Part shown: positions 25,821 through 34,217 of the stretch, piece by piece
Position numbering within the stretch: position 1 is the first letter of the stretch
How the letters are laid out: every line of letters starts with the position of its first letter
DNA from: Blastococcus sp.
GTDB lineage: Bacteria > Actinomycetota > Actinomycetes > Mycobacteriales > Geodermatophilaceae
Direction of reading: 5' to 3'
DNA length: 36,845 nt
Assembly: GCA_025965695.1 (NCBI GenBank)
Contig: JAOPWM010000164.1
Coordinates: 1-36,845, forward strand
Notes under the pieces: model-generated
Told to the model about the DNA's origin: nothing
The model's input: the letters and a program-made list of their open reading frames with translations, nothing else
Database searches by the model: none
Program-made: the position numbers and the translations under genes

Positions 25821-26564
25821 CTACCGGTCCGTGCCGGGGACGACGACGGCGAACCCCACGGTGACGACGGCGAAGACCACCGCCGTGACGGCGAGCGCCG
25901 TCGGGAGCCCCTCGTGGAGGGTGAGCGCGCCTCCGGCAAGAGCGCCCACGAGCATCGCCACGACCGCGCCGATCCGACGCAGCGAACGCGGGTTGGAGCC
26001 GCCGGCGACGGACGAATCGGCGGCCAGGCCGGTGAGCATCTGCGTGAGCACCGTGGTCGTCAGGTCGGGGATCGCCAGTCGCCGAACAGTGGCGTTCTGG
26101 AGGCCCATCGCGATGCCCAGAAGGGCAAGGAGGACGAGCCGGGACGGGCGGTCCGGTCGTAGCGCACCGGCGACCGTGGCAGCAGCTGCGGCCCCCACCA
26201 GGACCGTCTGGGCGGCCGATCCGGTGGACAACCACAGACGCCTGCGCCCACTCGCCGCGACGGCCCACCGCCCGCCGGCACAGGCGCCGGCGAGGAACCC
26301 GGCGACCGCTGCCAGCGACGCGGTGATCGAGAGGCCGGGGGCGCCGGACAGGGCGAAGCCCAGCAGGACCACGTTTCCGGTCATGTTGGCCACGAAGACG
26401 TGCCCCACCCCGAGGTAGCTCACAGCGTCGATCAGCCCGGTCGCGGCGGTGAGCGAGATCAGGAGTGTCCGGAGGGCCGGCGACGGGGAGCCTGCGGGTG
26501 CCGGCTGCAGGCCCAGGGCGGGGCTCCGGGCCGTCCCAGGCTCGGGGTGCCCGACGTCAGGCAC
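25821..26564 (-). CDS. DUF1275 (YoaK) family membrane protein
   Basis: This 247-aa protein has six or seven transmembrane helices. The family signature is clear: AATGLIDAVSYLGVGHVFVANMTGNVVLLGFAL in the first helices, and GIAMGLQNATVRRL then LTTTVLTQMLTGL in the second half. DUF1275 members are of unknown function. The start is GTG 26564, inside the last codons of the preceding lspA-like gene (8-bp overlap), so translation is coupled. The next gene, ftsH, follows after 167 bp. Confidence 0.88.
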   Translation of the reverse strand: MPDVGHPEPGTARSPALGLQPAPAGSPSPALRTLLISLTAATGLIDAVSYLGVGHVFVANMTGNVVLLGFALSGAPGLSITASLAAVAGFLAGACAGGRWAVAASGRRRLWLSTGSAAQTVLVGAAAAATVAGALRPDRPSRLVLLALLGIAMGLQNATVRRLAIPDLTTTVLTQMLTGLAADSSVAGGSNPRSLRRIGAVVAMLVGALAGGALTLHEGLPTALAVTAVVFAVVTVGFAVVVPGTDR

Positions 26565-27282
26565 GTGAGGCTGCGCCGGCCGACGCCTGCCGGGAGGACT
26601 CCACCCCGACGTGACTCTGCGCCTGGATCGCTGCGGGCACGCTCAGCACCAGGGCGACCACGACCCCGACCGCGGCCGCCCACGTCCGCCGGGGACCCCG
26701 GGCGGGAAGGCGCGGCACGGATGTCATGGGTCGGGTTGCTGCCGTGGCGCGGTCTGTGCGGCCGCCGCGGGCGCACACGACCGCCAGGGAGAGCGCCGTC
26801 GCACCGATGATGACGAAGTCGGCGACGTTCCAATAGGCCGATCCCAAGGGGATGAAATCGACGGCCCCACGGACGCTGCCCGGTGCGGTCACGGTGTGCA
26901 ATCCCAGACGGTCGAGCAGATTGCTGCTCCAGCCGGCGATCATCAGGGCCCCGGCCACGAAGCCCAGAGTGCGACGCGGTCGGCGCACGAGGAGAAATCC
27001 GGCGAGGCTCAGGAGTCCGACGTCCACGAGGTCGAGGAGCGGGCCCGACACCGGCCCCGAGAACCACGCGCTGACCGGCCGTCCGATGAGCCAGGTACCG
27101 CCTGCGTTGATGAAGGTCTCGGGGGCGTGTCTCCAGCCCCACCACTTGGTGGCCTGGTCCAGCACGACCACCGTGGCCAGCAGTGCGAGCGTGATCAGAC
27201 CTTGGCGACGTCGCGGGACGGTGGCTGCGTCGACCCCTTCGACAGTGGGCATCGGGGTGGGCGCGTGCGTGGTGAGGGTCAT
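26557..27282 (-). CDS. lspA: Signal peptidase II (LspA) homologue with C-terminal extension
   Basis: This 241-aa membrane protein belongs to family A8. Conserved boxes are present: DQATKWW in the first helix, the catalytic Asp in WSSNLLDRLGLH, and the second in YWNVADFVIIG. LspA removes signal peptides from prolipoproteins after lipid attachment. ATG 27282 is chosen because GAGGAGAA lies 6 nt before it. Normal LspA is about 160-200 aa; here an extra 70 residues carry a further hydrophobic segment (TWAAAVGVVVALVLSV) and a Ser/Ala-rich tail. It is probably a second LspA dedicated to this cluster, perhaps for the lipoprotein encoded downstream (inference). Confidence 0.85.
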   Translation of the reverse strand: MTLTTHAPTPMPTVEGVDAATVPRRRQGLITLALLATVVVLDQATKWWGWRHAPETFINAGGTWLIGRPVSAWFSGPVSGPLLDLVDVGLLSLAGFLLVRRPRRTLGFVAGALMIAGWSSNLLDRLGLHTVTAPGSVRGAVDFIPLGSAYWNVADFVIIGATALSLAVVCARGGRTDRATAATRPMTSVPRLPARGPRRTWAAAVGVVVALVLSVPAAIQAQSHVGVESSRQASAGAASRA

Positions 27283-27363
27283 CCGTTCTCCTCGAATCGG
27301 ATCCGTCGTGCGCTCGGACGGCGGGAGATCAGGGAAACCGGACACACCGCGGCCGGCGCCCGG

Positions 27364-27558
27364 TCAGCCCGGGAGGTAGCCAGCGGCCAGGTACATGTCC
27401 AGCAGGGCGTCGATCCGGGCGCGGGCGGCCGCGACGGCGGCACGGTTGCCCGGCGTGTCCTTGCACCTCTGCTGGAGGCGGGCATCGGCGAGTTCGCTGG
27501 CGGCCATGGAGAAGTCCAGGCCCAGGACGTCCTGCAGGCTGTCGACGGTGCTGATCAC
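27364..27558 (-). CDS. Small hypothetical protein (64 aa)
   Basis: GTG 27558 is the best start: GGGAG lies 6 nt upstream and codon use is normal from there. The product is helical, acidic in the first half (STVDSLQDVLGLDFSMAASE) and basic in the second (AVAAARARIDALLDMYLAAG). It has one Cys and no membrane segment. Family unknown. It sits between the Cys/His-rich 68-aa gene and lspA in the same orientation and is likely part of that operon. Confidence 0.6.
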   Translation of the reverse strand: MISTVDSLQDVLGLDFSMAASELADARLQQRCKDTPGNRAAVAAARARIDALLDMYLAAGYLPG

Positions 27559-27629
27559 GATGGCTCCCGCGGGGTGGGGTCCGCCCCGGTGGGGCGGACG
27601 GGCGGAACGACGGTGGGGGAAGCCGCCGG

Positions 27630-27836
27630 TCAGGCGGCCAGGTGCAGTGCGACCGGCGCGGGGCCCGTCGCTGCCTGCGGAGACGTGGTGCGATCCGGCA
27701 TCCGTGCGCTGCCCCTCACGGATACGAGTCCGTCGCGGCGGGCGAGTGCGACCGCCATGTGCCAGGCGGTGCAGTCGGAACAGGCCACCATCCAGGTCCC
27801 GCGGGGGTGCCGGTAGCACGGCGTCGTGGGAGTCAT
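27630..27836 (-). CDS. Small Cys/His-rich protein, possible zinc-binding (68 aa)
   Basis: ATG 27836 has an excellent ribosome site (GAGGAGGGAA, about 5 nt away). The first 26 residues hold an ordered set of metal-type ligands: CYRHPRGTWMVACSDCTAWH, that is Cys-x2-His-x8-Cys-x2-Cys-x3-His. This resembles a short zinc ribbon or knuckle. The rest is a plain Arg/Ala-rich tail. It heads the minus-strand run with lspA, ftsH and prsW. I do not recognise a named family; a regulatory or redox-switch role is only a guess. Confidence 0.62.
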   Translation of the reverse strand: MTPTTPCYRHPRGTWMVACSDCTAWHMAVALARRDGLVSVRGSARMPDRTTSPQAATGPAPVALHLAA

Positions 27837-28211
27837 GACGTTCCCTCCTCTGTGGCCGGGGCCCGTGGCCCGCAGCGCTGGTGTGCAGATGCACCATCGC
27901 TGCCGCATCGAGTCCGGGACATCGCGGCCAGCAGCAGTTCGCCGACGTGGCTTTCCACACCTCCGGATTGCTGCCTACCTGTGCCTGCTGGCCGCCACGG
28001 AGGGACGGGCGGCACCGTGCCCCGGCTGACCGGTAGCCGGGGTTCCGCGCTGGCCGGTATCGCGGTGTGCCGTCTCCTGGGGCGACGGAAGGAGGCGGCC
28101 CGAGAACGCTGGTCGTCGGCCCCGGCCGGAGGCGGTCCGGGTGGCGCCATCGGCCGGCGGCCTCCGTCGCGCACCGGGCACAGCGCCCCGCAGCACCGAG
28201 GAGCAGACCAC
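27837..28211. other. 375-bp divergent intergenic region
   Basis: This separates the minus-strand envelope cluster from zwf. Frames here are shadows with poor codon use. It must hold both promoters; I could not single out convincing -10/-35 pairs. A purine-rich GAGGAG just before 28212 is the zwf ribosome site. Confidence 0.5.
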
Positions 28212-29690
28212 ATGGCACAGGAGAGTGACCCCGCGAGCACACGAACTGTCCCGAGGGCCGGGCGTCGGCCCACAAGCCCGTTGCCGCCCACGGTCTTCGT
28301 GCTTTTCGGCGGCTCAGGCGACCTCGCCCGGCGGATGGTCCTGCCCGCCTTCTTCGAGCTCGCCCAGCGCGGCATGCTCCCGGAGGACTGGCGGCTGGTG
28401 GGCGCCGGCCGCCGTGACGTCTCGGACGAGGACTTCCGCGCGCGCGTGTACGAGACGCTCACCGAGTTCGGTCCCTCACCCGAGGACGGTCCGTGGGATG
28501 AGTTCTCGAAGCGGCTGCGCTTCGCCGGCGGCGGCTTCGACAAGACCGACCCCGGCCACCTGCTGGAGGTCCTCGGCCAGGCCCGGGAAGAGCTCGGCGG
28601 CGACCCGCAGTACGTGCACTACCTCGCCGTCCCGCCCTCCACGTTCGCCCCGATCACCGAAGGACTGGTGCAGCACGGGCTCGCCGCGGGGGCGCGGGTG
28701 GTCTACGAGAAGCCCTACGGCACCACGCCGGAGTCCTTCCGGGAGCTGGACAACCTGGTCCTCTCGCTGCTCGACGAGGACCAGGTCTTCCGCATCGACC
28801 ACTTCCTCGGCAAGGAGGGCACCCAGGACCTCCACGTCCTGCGCTTCGTCAACGAGCTCTTCTCCCAGATCTGGAGCCGCGAGCACGTCACGCGCGTGGA
28901 GATCGACGTGCCGGAGGAGCTCGATGTCGCCGACCGGGCCGAGTTCTACGACGCCACCGGAGCGTCACTGGACATGCTCGTCACCCACCTGTTCCAGGTC
29001 GCCGCCGAGGTGGCCATGGAGCCGCCGGCCAGCCTGAGGCCGACAGACCTGCAGGCCGCCCGCGAGTCGGTGCTCGCCTCCTTCCGGCCGCTGGACCCGG
29101 CACGGGACGTCGTCCTCGGGCAGTTCGAGGGCTACCGCGATCTGGACGGCGTCGCCGACGACTCCACGACCGACACCTTCGTCGCCGCTCGCCTCTGGGT
29201 GGACACCGACCGGTGGCGGAATGTGCCGTTCCTGCTGCGCACCGGTAAGCGCATGGCTCGGAGCGCTCAACGAGTGAGCCTGTGGCTGCGCACGCCCGAG
29301 GGGCCGGTCGACGTCGTGCCGGACCACGGGAACGTGGTCTCCCTGTCGCTGTCGGGCAGCGGCTCGCTCGACATCAGCCTGGTCACGAAGGAACCGGGGC
29401 CGGACCTCGTGCTGGCCCGGGCGCAGACCACCCTGGACCTCAAGCAGGTGCCCGGTGGTACGCCGCTGCCGCCCTACGTGTCACTCCTGCACGACGTCCT
29501 GACCGGTGACCGGTCGCTGTTCACCACGAGCGACGGCCTGGCCAGCGCCTGGGCGGCGTTCGCCCCGCTGCAGGAGCGTCCGCCGCGGGTTCACCCGTAC
29601 GACCCGGGTTCGTGGGGCCCGACCGAGGCGGGTGCGCTGGCCGACCCCGCCGGATGGCTGCTGGGACAGACGGCACCCGACGATGCCTGA
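28212..29690 (+). CDS. zwf: Glucose-6-phosphate dehydrogenase
   Basis: This 492-aa enzyme oxidises glucose-6-phosphate to 6-phosphogluconolactone and makes NADPH. The nucleotide fingerprint is VLFGGSGDLARRM (31-42), the active-site block RIDHFLGKEGTQ (194-205) and the EKPYG loop (166-170). The second His region is ASLDMLVTHLFQ, and the substrate loop is FLLRTGKRM. ATG 28212 is chosen from GAGGAG 8 nt upstream, though the frame is open for 570 bp before it. Phe and Tyr replace the usual Tyr and Phe in the two signature loops, and opcA, tal or pgl are not adjacent. This could therefore be a second zwf copy used for NADPH supply under stress (inference). Confidence 0.93.
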   Translation: MAQESDPASTRTVPRAGRRPTSPLPPTVFVLFGGSGDLARRMVLPAFFELAQRGMLPEDWRLVGAGRRDVSDEDFRARVYETLTEFGPSPEDGPWDEFSKRLRFAGGGFDKTDPGHLLEVLGQAREELGGDPQYVHYLAVPPSTFAPITEGLVQHGLAAGARVVYEKPYGTTPESFRELDNLVLSLLDEDQVFRIDHFLGKEGTQDLHVLRFVNELFSQIWSREHVTRVEIDVPEELDVADRAEFYDATGASLDMLVTHLFQVAAEVAMEPPASLRPTDLQAARESVLASFRPLDPARDVVLGQFEGYRDLDGVADDSTTDTFVAARLWVDTDRWRNVPFLLRTGKRMARSAQRVSLWLRTPEGPVDVVPDHGNVVSLSLSGSGSLDISLVTKEPGPDLVLARAQTTLDLKQVPGGTPLPPYVSLLHDVLTGDRSLFTTSDGLASAWAAFAPLQERPPRVHPYDPGSWGPTEAGALADPAGWLLGQTAPDDA

Positions 29691-29706
29691 TCGAGACGAG
29701 GGCTGC

Positions 29707-29937
29707 TCAACGGGGCCGCGTCGGCCGGTGGGTGCCCTTCGTGGCGCGGCGCAGGCTCACGGTGGTGATCCCGATGACGGCGGCGGGCAGCAGCCACCAG
29801 GCCGGGAGACCGGCACGTTGCAGTCCCCAGGTGCCCAGCAGCGCGGCCAGGACGGTGGCGGCGACGGTCCAGTCGTCTCCGACGACGAAGTCGATCCAGA
29901 ACTCGACGAAGGCACGGATCCAGCGGACGACGATCAT
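29707..29937 (-). CDS. Small membrane protein (76 aa) coupled to COG4280 gene
   Basis: The ATG (29937) overlaps the stop of the preceding gene (ATGA), so the two are translationally coupled. The product begins MIVVRWIRAFVEFWIDFVVGDDW, an aromatic amphipathic segment. Two hydrophobic stretches follow (about 24-40 and 46-61), then a basic tail of Arg, Lys and His. It is likely an inner-membrane partner of the COG4280 protein. No function is known to me. Confidence 0.65.
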   Translation of the reverse strand: MIVVRWIRAFVEFWIDFVVGDDWTVAATVLAALLGTWGLQRAGLPAWWLLPAAVIGITTVSLRRATKGTHRPTRPR

Positions 29938-30680
29938 CGGACCTCCCCGGACACCGGCGCGGTACCGGTCGGCGCGGCGGGTAGCTGCCAGCCGCGAACG
30001 AAGTGCAGCAGGACGGCCCCAGCGGCCCCATACAGAGCGACGAGCCACAGCAGCGCCAGATCGCTCCCGGGCCAGCTGACTCCAACGCCCTGCGCGGCCC
30101 ATAACGTGCCGAAGGAGGAGAGCAGGGCGCCGACGAAGAGCTGCAGCGCCCGGCGCGGTATACGGGCGACGAGCCGGTAGGTGGCCGCGCCCACGACGGC
30201 CAGGACGACGACCGCGGCGGCGGCCCCGATGATCGCGGAGCCGAGGGCGCCGGCGGCGCCGCCGACGGCGACCACGATCACGGCGATCTCCAGCCCTTCG
30301 AGGGAGACGCCCTTGAAGGACAGCACGAAGCCGGTCCAGTCGAAGCGATCCGGTGGGACGTCGAGGTCGTCGACGTGCTCCTCGCCCTGGCCGACCGCCC
30401 ATCCTTGGGCGGCGACGCGGAGCACTCCCTTGCGCAGCCACTGCAGCCCGAAGACGAGCAGCAGCGCGCCGACCACCAGCCGGACCGGCTGCAGCGGGAC
30501 ATTGCGCAGCGCCGTGCCCAGGGCGGTGATCAAGGCCGCCAGCACGAGCAGGCCCCCACCGGCGCCGACGAGCGCCGCCCGCCAGGAGCGCGTCGCGCCG
30601 ACCGCGACGACGATCGCCACCATCTCGATCGCCTCGATGGCGGCGGCAAGGAAGGTGGCCACGCCGACAGTGATGTTCAT
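29934..30680 (-). CDS. COG4280-type membrane protein with two homologous halves
   Basis: This 248-aa protein has six or seven transmembrane helices and an internal repeat. AAAIEAIEMVAIVVAVGATRSW near the N-terminus matches GVSLEGLEIAVIVVAVGGAAGA in the second half. The paired Glu-x2-Glu in the first helix of each half resembles the E-x-G-D-type motif of the UPF0016/TMEM165 and LysE-like cation exchangers, so ion transport (Mn, Ca or similar) is a reasonable hypothesis, not shown. ATG 30680 follows GGGGGA. It is co-transcribed with the 76-aa membrane protein. Confidence 0.75.
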   Translation of the reverse strand: MNITVGVATFLAAAIEAIEMVAIVVAVGATRSWRAALVGAGGGLLVLAALITALGTALRNVPLQPVRLVVGALLLVFGLQWLRKGVLRVAAQGWAVGQGEEHVDDLDVPPDRFDWTGFVLSFKGVSLEGLEIAVIVVAVGGAAGALGSAIIGAAAAVVVLAVVGAATYRLVARIPRRALQLFVGALLSSFGTLWAAQGVGVSWPGSDLALLWLVALYGAAGAVLLHFVRGWQLPAAPTGTAPVSGEVR

Positions 30681-30731
30681 TGGTTCCCCCTACTGATCAT
30701 GGTGACCGCCTGGCGGCGTGGACATCAGGGC

Positions 30732-31415
30732 TCAGGCCGCGTCGTGCCCCGTGGTCCGGTCCCCCCGCACGAAGGTCGCCGGATCGCTGTCCGTGGCCGC
30801 CCCGGCAGCCAGCCAGCGCGCGAAGCCGGCCGGGTCACGACGCTCCAGCTCGTCGAGCGTCTCCTGACGGCGCCGGATGATCTCTTGTCGCCACGCCGGC
30901 TCGACCGGGGTGGCCAGCGCCGACGTCGTCCGCAACCACTCACTGCCGAGGTCGGAGGTCGGCAGGAGGGAGACCGGGGGATGCCACAGGCTCGCCCAGG
31001 CAGCGGGGAATGCCTGCGCCGGGTCGTCGCCGGCGTTCCCGGAAGGGGTGGGGTCAGACGCTCTCGCACCGGCATTCCGTGCCCGCCGGGTCTTCCGCAG
31101 CCACACGGCTCCCCCGGTGACGATGGCCAGGCCGCTGGCCAGCAGGGCCACGGCCCCGCCGGCGAGGACGACGACCCCCGCGACGAGGACGATGGCCGTC
31201 ACCGTCGCCGCGGCCGCCTTCCAGGCCGCCTCGATGGCCGCGGCGCGGCCATCGTCCTGAGCGCCGTAGGCCACGCACGCGGACATCGCCGCCATCACCA
31301 GGACGACCACGATGACGACCCCGTGCAACACGATGCTGCTCGCGAGGGCGATGACTGTGGCGCAGACCAGGCCGAGCCCGATCAGCGCGCGCACAAGGGG
31401 ACCGCGGGTACTCAC
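30732..31415 (-). CDS. Hypothetical four-TM membrane protein (227 aa)
   Basis: GTG 31415 is chosen because GGAGG lies 6 nt upstream and the first membrane helix follows directly; the frame is open another 255 bp. Two hydrophobic hairpins occur (about residues 8-50 and 68-107), then a basic linker. The soluble C-terminal domain of about 80 residues contains EWLRTTSALATPVEPAWRQE and RRRQETLDELERRDPAGFARWL. That domain looks well conserved in type but I cannot name it. It is 51 bp upstream of the COG4280 gene on the same strand and may share its operon. Confidence 0.6.
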   Translation of the reverse strand: MSTRGPLVRALIGLGLVCATVIALASSIVLHGVVIVVVLVMAAMSACVAYGAQDDGRAAAIEAAWKAAAATVTAIVLVAGVVVLAGGAVALLASGLAIVTGGAVWLRKTRRARNAGARASDPTPSGNAGDDPAQAFPAAWASLWHPPVSLLPTSDLGSEWLRTTSALATPVEPAWRQEIIRRRQETLDELERRDPAGFARWLAAGAATDSDPATFVRGDRTTGHDAA

Positions 31416-31788
31416 GGGGAACCTCCAGGATCTGCAGAGGACGAGGTCGGGACGTCGACGCGCGCCCGCCGCACGGATGGGTGCTACTACGGCGAGGCGT
31501 CGCTGGGTTCCGGCTGCCGGTGGCCGGCGACGTCGGGCCGGCTCATGGCTGAAACGCCGAGCCGCTCGGGGTCCACCGACATCAGTCAACCCCTTCCGTC
31601 GTCGCCCGTCCCGAACTGACGATTCGAGGGTCGGCGCTGCGGGGACGCGCGTCGTCACGGTCACCGCCACTTCGGGGCTGGGGCCAGCCGGGGCCCGTGG
31701 CTACCCGCTGACCAGAAGAAACTCGTCTTCCAGCGAGCTCCGAGCCGGTTCACAGGGAAATCCCCGACCCGGCGTCTCCCCTGGGCTC
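31416..31788. other. 373-bp divergent intergenic region
   Basis: This lies between the four-TM protein gene (minus) and the HtrA-like protease gene (plus). The plus-strand frame is open throughout but has non-coding codon use. Promoters for both genes are expected; none stands out. No strong hairpin or repeat was seen. Confidence 0.45.
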
Positions 31789-32952
31789 ATGAACGAGACA
31801 TCAGCGGGACCGGCGCCCGCCTCCAATCGCCGGCGGACAGTGATCATGACGATGGCCGCACTGGGCGCGGCCGGGATCGCGGCCGGCGCCGTCCTCGGCG
31901 GCGGTGCGGCATCCGGGGCGCCACCCGTCACGCCGCCAGGCGCCTCGGCGTACCTCCAGCCGGCGGTCAACGGCCGTGGCGGCTTCGGCGCCTCCGGCGG
32001 GGACGGCTACGGTGCGGGCCAGGGGCGGTACGGCGGCGGAGCCACCACGACGGGTACGACCGCCACCAGCGCGCAGCAGGTCGGCGTCGTCGACATCGTC
32101 AGCACCCTCGGCTACCAGAGTGCTGAAGCAGCCGGCACCGGCATGGTCCTCACGTCGAACGGTGACGTGCTCACCAACAACCACGTCGTCGACGGCGCGA
32201 CCAGCATCTCGGTCACGATCGTCAGCTCCGGCGTCACCTATACCGCGACCGTCGTCGGCACCGACCCCTCCGCGGACGTCGCCGTCCTGCAGCTCGACGG
32301 CGCCTCTGGACTCGCTACGGCCGCGCTCGGCACCTCCCCGGCGACGGTCGGCGAGGCGGTGACCGCCGTCGGCAACGCCGGTGGCACCGGTACCCTGAGC
32401 GCCGTCGGCGGCACGGTCAGCGCTGTGAACCAGTCGATCACCGCCACCGACTCCAACGGCAGCAACGCCGAGCAACTCAGCGGACTCATCCAGACCGACG
32501 CCCGCATCCAGCCGGGTGACTCCGGTGGCCCGCTGTACGCCTCCACCGGCGCGATCGTCGGCATGGACACCGCCGCCTCCAGCGGCGGGGCCGTCCAGGC
32601 GTACGCGATCCCGATCTCGACCGCCGAGCGGATCGCCACCGAGATCGAGCAGGGGGTCACGTCGGCGACCATCCACCAGGGTTACCCGGCGTTCCTCGGG
32701 GTGTCGGTGAGCGACGGCCAGGGCGGTGTCAGCGTCCTGGGCGTGGTGTCCGACGGTCCCGCCGCCTCGGCGGGCATGACCGCCGGTGACGTCATCACCG
32801 CCGTCGGCGGCCGGGCCCTCACGTCCGCCGCGGACCTGAGCGCGGCGCTCGCTGGCCACTCCCCCGGCCAGCAGGTGGCCGTCTCCTGGGCCGATGCCGG
32901 CGGGGGCGTTCACTCGGCCACGGTGACCCTGGGCAGCGGCCCCGCCCAGTGA
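31789..32952 (+). CDS. Exported HtrA/DegP-like trypsin-family serine protease with PDZ domain
   Basis: This 387-aa protein has a short N-terminus, one membrane anchor or signal segment (about 17-40) and a Gly-rich linker (60-95). A trypsin-like domain follows with the catalytic triad His132 (LTNNHVVDG), Asp163 (DPSADVAVLQL) and Ser245 (QPGDSGGPLY). A PDZ domain covers about residues 300-385 (FLGVSVSDG, GPAASAGMTAGDVITAVGG). This is the layout of actinobacterial HtrA/PepD proteases that clear misfolded envelope proteins. ATG 31789 is chosen because the signal segment follows; no strong ribosome site is seen. A long perfect hairpin follows the gene. Confidence 0.92.
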   Translation: MNETSAGPAPASNRRRTVIMTMAALGAAGIAAGAVLGGGAASGAPPVTPPGASAYLQPAVNGRGGFGASGGDGYGAGQGRYGGGATTTGTTATSAQQVGVVDIVSTLGYQSAEAAGTGMVLTSNGDVLTNNHVVDGATSISVTIVSSGVTYTATVVGTDPSADVAVLQLDGASGLATAALGTSPATVGEAVTAVGNAGGTGTLSAVGGTVSAVNQSITATDSNGSNAEQLSGLIQTDARIQPGDSGGPLYASTGAIVGMDTAASSGGAVQAYAIPISTAERIATEIEQGVTSATIHQGYPAFLGVSVSDGQGGVSVLGVVSDGPAASAGMTAGDVITAVGGRALTSAADLSAALAGHSPGQQVAVSWADAGGGVHSATVTLGSGPAQ

Positions 32953-32980
32953 CCCCCTCCCCGCCGCGGCTGGGAGCCGC

Positions 32981-33014
32981 GCCGTCGCCCCCGGCCGCAG
33001 CCGGGGGCGACGGC
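32981..33014. terminator. Bidirectional terminator-like hairpin, 15-bp perfect stem
   Basis: GCCGTCGCCCCCGGC (32981-32995) pairs perfectly with GCCGGGGGCGACGGC (33000-33014) around a CGCA tetraloop. It lies between the convergent protease and molybdoenzyme genes, 28 bp after the protease stop. There is no U-run, as is usual for very GC-rich actinobacteria. The placement makes termination on both strands likely. Confidence 0.75.
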
Positions 33015-33063
33015 CTGTCCATCCGGTCCGGGCCCCCCGCCCCCGTCCTGTCCGTCGTTCCGT

Positions 33064-34128
33064 TCAGCCGACGTCGACCCGGATGCGGGCCCAGGAGTTG
33101 TTGTCGTAGCCCGCGGGGTTCCAGAGGCTGGCGGGGAACTCGGGCTGGGTCGCGCCGGTGTCGTCCCACGCCCGGGCGGTGATCTCCGCGGGCCCGGACG
33201 GCAGGTCCAGGGTGGTGTGCCACAACTGCCACGCCCACGTGCTGGGCGGGTCGTCGACGGCAGCCTGGGTCCAGGTCCGTCCTCGGTCGAGGGAGACATC
33301 GACGCGGACGATCGTGCGGCCCTCCGCAGCGAAGGCGTAGCCGATGACGTCGGTGGGCCCGGCGGGCACGCGCTCGCCGTCGGGACAGAGGATCCCGGAG
33401 GTCATCGTCAACGGTCCCAGGGAGATGCCACGGCCGGGGCCTGGTTCGGCATCGGGCGGCAGCAGCCGGTAGTCCTCCGCCTGGAAGTAGCTCTCCGACG
33501 GCCCGGCCTGGATGCTGATGCGCTGCACCCACTTGACGCTGCGGGCACCGATGTATCCGGGCACCACCACCCGCACCGGGCCGCCGTGGATCCGCGGCAG
33601 CGGCACCCCGTTCATCCCCCAGGCCAGCAGCACTTCCCCCGAGCATGCCTTCGGCAGCGGGATCGAGCTGCCATAGGGCTGGTCCACGCTCGGCGAGACG
33701 TCCGGGGCGGCGAAGGCGACGTGGGCCGCGCCGGCACCGGGTCCGGCCGCGGCCAGCACGTCGGCGAGGCTGACGCCGGTCCACGTGGCCGTGGAGATGG
33801 TCGCCGGACCCCACGGCACCTGACCCGGGATGGGCCGGACGGCCAGCAGCTCGGCGCGCCGGTTGCCCGCGCACTCGAGCGTGACCACCTCGGTGCGGGG
33901 TGTGAACCGCTGCTGCAGCTCGGCCAGGGACAGCACCAGTTCCCGGTCGACCAGGCCGCCGATGCGCAGCCGCCAGGTCGCCGGGTCGAGGTCCGGGGAG
34001 GGTCCGTGGTTACGGCTGTAGAAGGCCTCGATCGGGGTCAGCGGCTGACCGGCGAGCGCGGCCGGTGGCGGCTCGGCGTTGAACGGCTCCTCGTCGTGGA
34101 CGATCATGTCGTCCCGCTTGCCCCACAT
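33064..34128 (-). CDS. Sulfite oxidase-family molybdopterin enzyme
   Basis: This 354-aa protein has the sulfite-oxidase fold. The N-terminal molybdopterin domain shows EAFYSRNHGPSPDLDP and the Mo-ligand Cys86 in VVTLECAGNRR. GGPVRVVVPGYIGARSVKWVQRI is a typical cofactor and substrate loop, and a C-terminal Mo-co dimerisation domain includes VDVSLDRGRTWTQA. No haem domain and no twin-Arg signal are seen, so the enzyme seems cytoplasmic with an unknown electron acceptor. ATG 34128 has AAGGGAG about 6 nt upstream. Family members oxidise sulfite or reduce oxidised Met and other S- or N-oxides; the substrate cannot be read from sequence. A terminator-like hairpin lies 70 nt before the start codon. 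Confidence 0.88.
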   Translation of the reverse strand: MWGKRDDMIVHDEEPFNAEPPPAALAGQPLTPIEAFYSRNHGPSPDLDPATWRLRIGGLVDRELVLSLAELQQRFTPRTEVVTLECAGNRRAELLAVRPIPGQVPWGPATISTATWTGVSLADVLAAAGPGAGAAHVAFAAPDVSPSVDQPYGSSIPLPKACSGEVLLAWGMNGVPLPRIHGGPVRVVVPGYIGARSVKWVQRISIQAGPSESYFQAEDYRLLPPDAEPGPGRGISLGPLTMTSGILCPDGERVPAGPTDVIGYAFAAEGRTIVRVDVSLDRGRTWTQAAVDDPPSTWAWQLWHTTLDLPSGPAEITARAWDDTGATQPEFPASLWNPAGYDNNSWARIRVDVG

Positions 34129-34196
34129 GCCCGCTCCCTTCGTAGCCCTGCCTGATGCCGACCACCCCGACGGCCACCGGGGCCTCAAGGAAAAAG

Positions 34197-34217
34197 CCGC
34201 CCGAAGTGGTCGGGCGG
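34197..34217 (-). terminator. Intrinsic terminator/attenuator hairpin with U-run
   Basis: CCGCCCGA (34197-34204) and TCGGGCGG (34210-34217) form an 8-bp stem with a 5-nt loop. On the minus strand the stem is followed by GC and then TTTTT. It is the most classical intrinsic terminator in the window and ends about 65 nt before the molybdoenzyme start codon. It terminates either an upstream minus-strand transcript or the leader of the gene itself. Confidence 0.7.
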
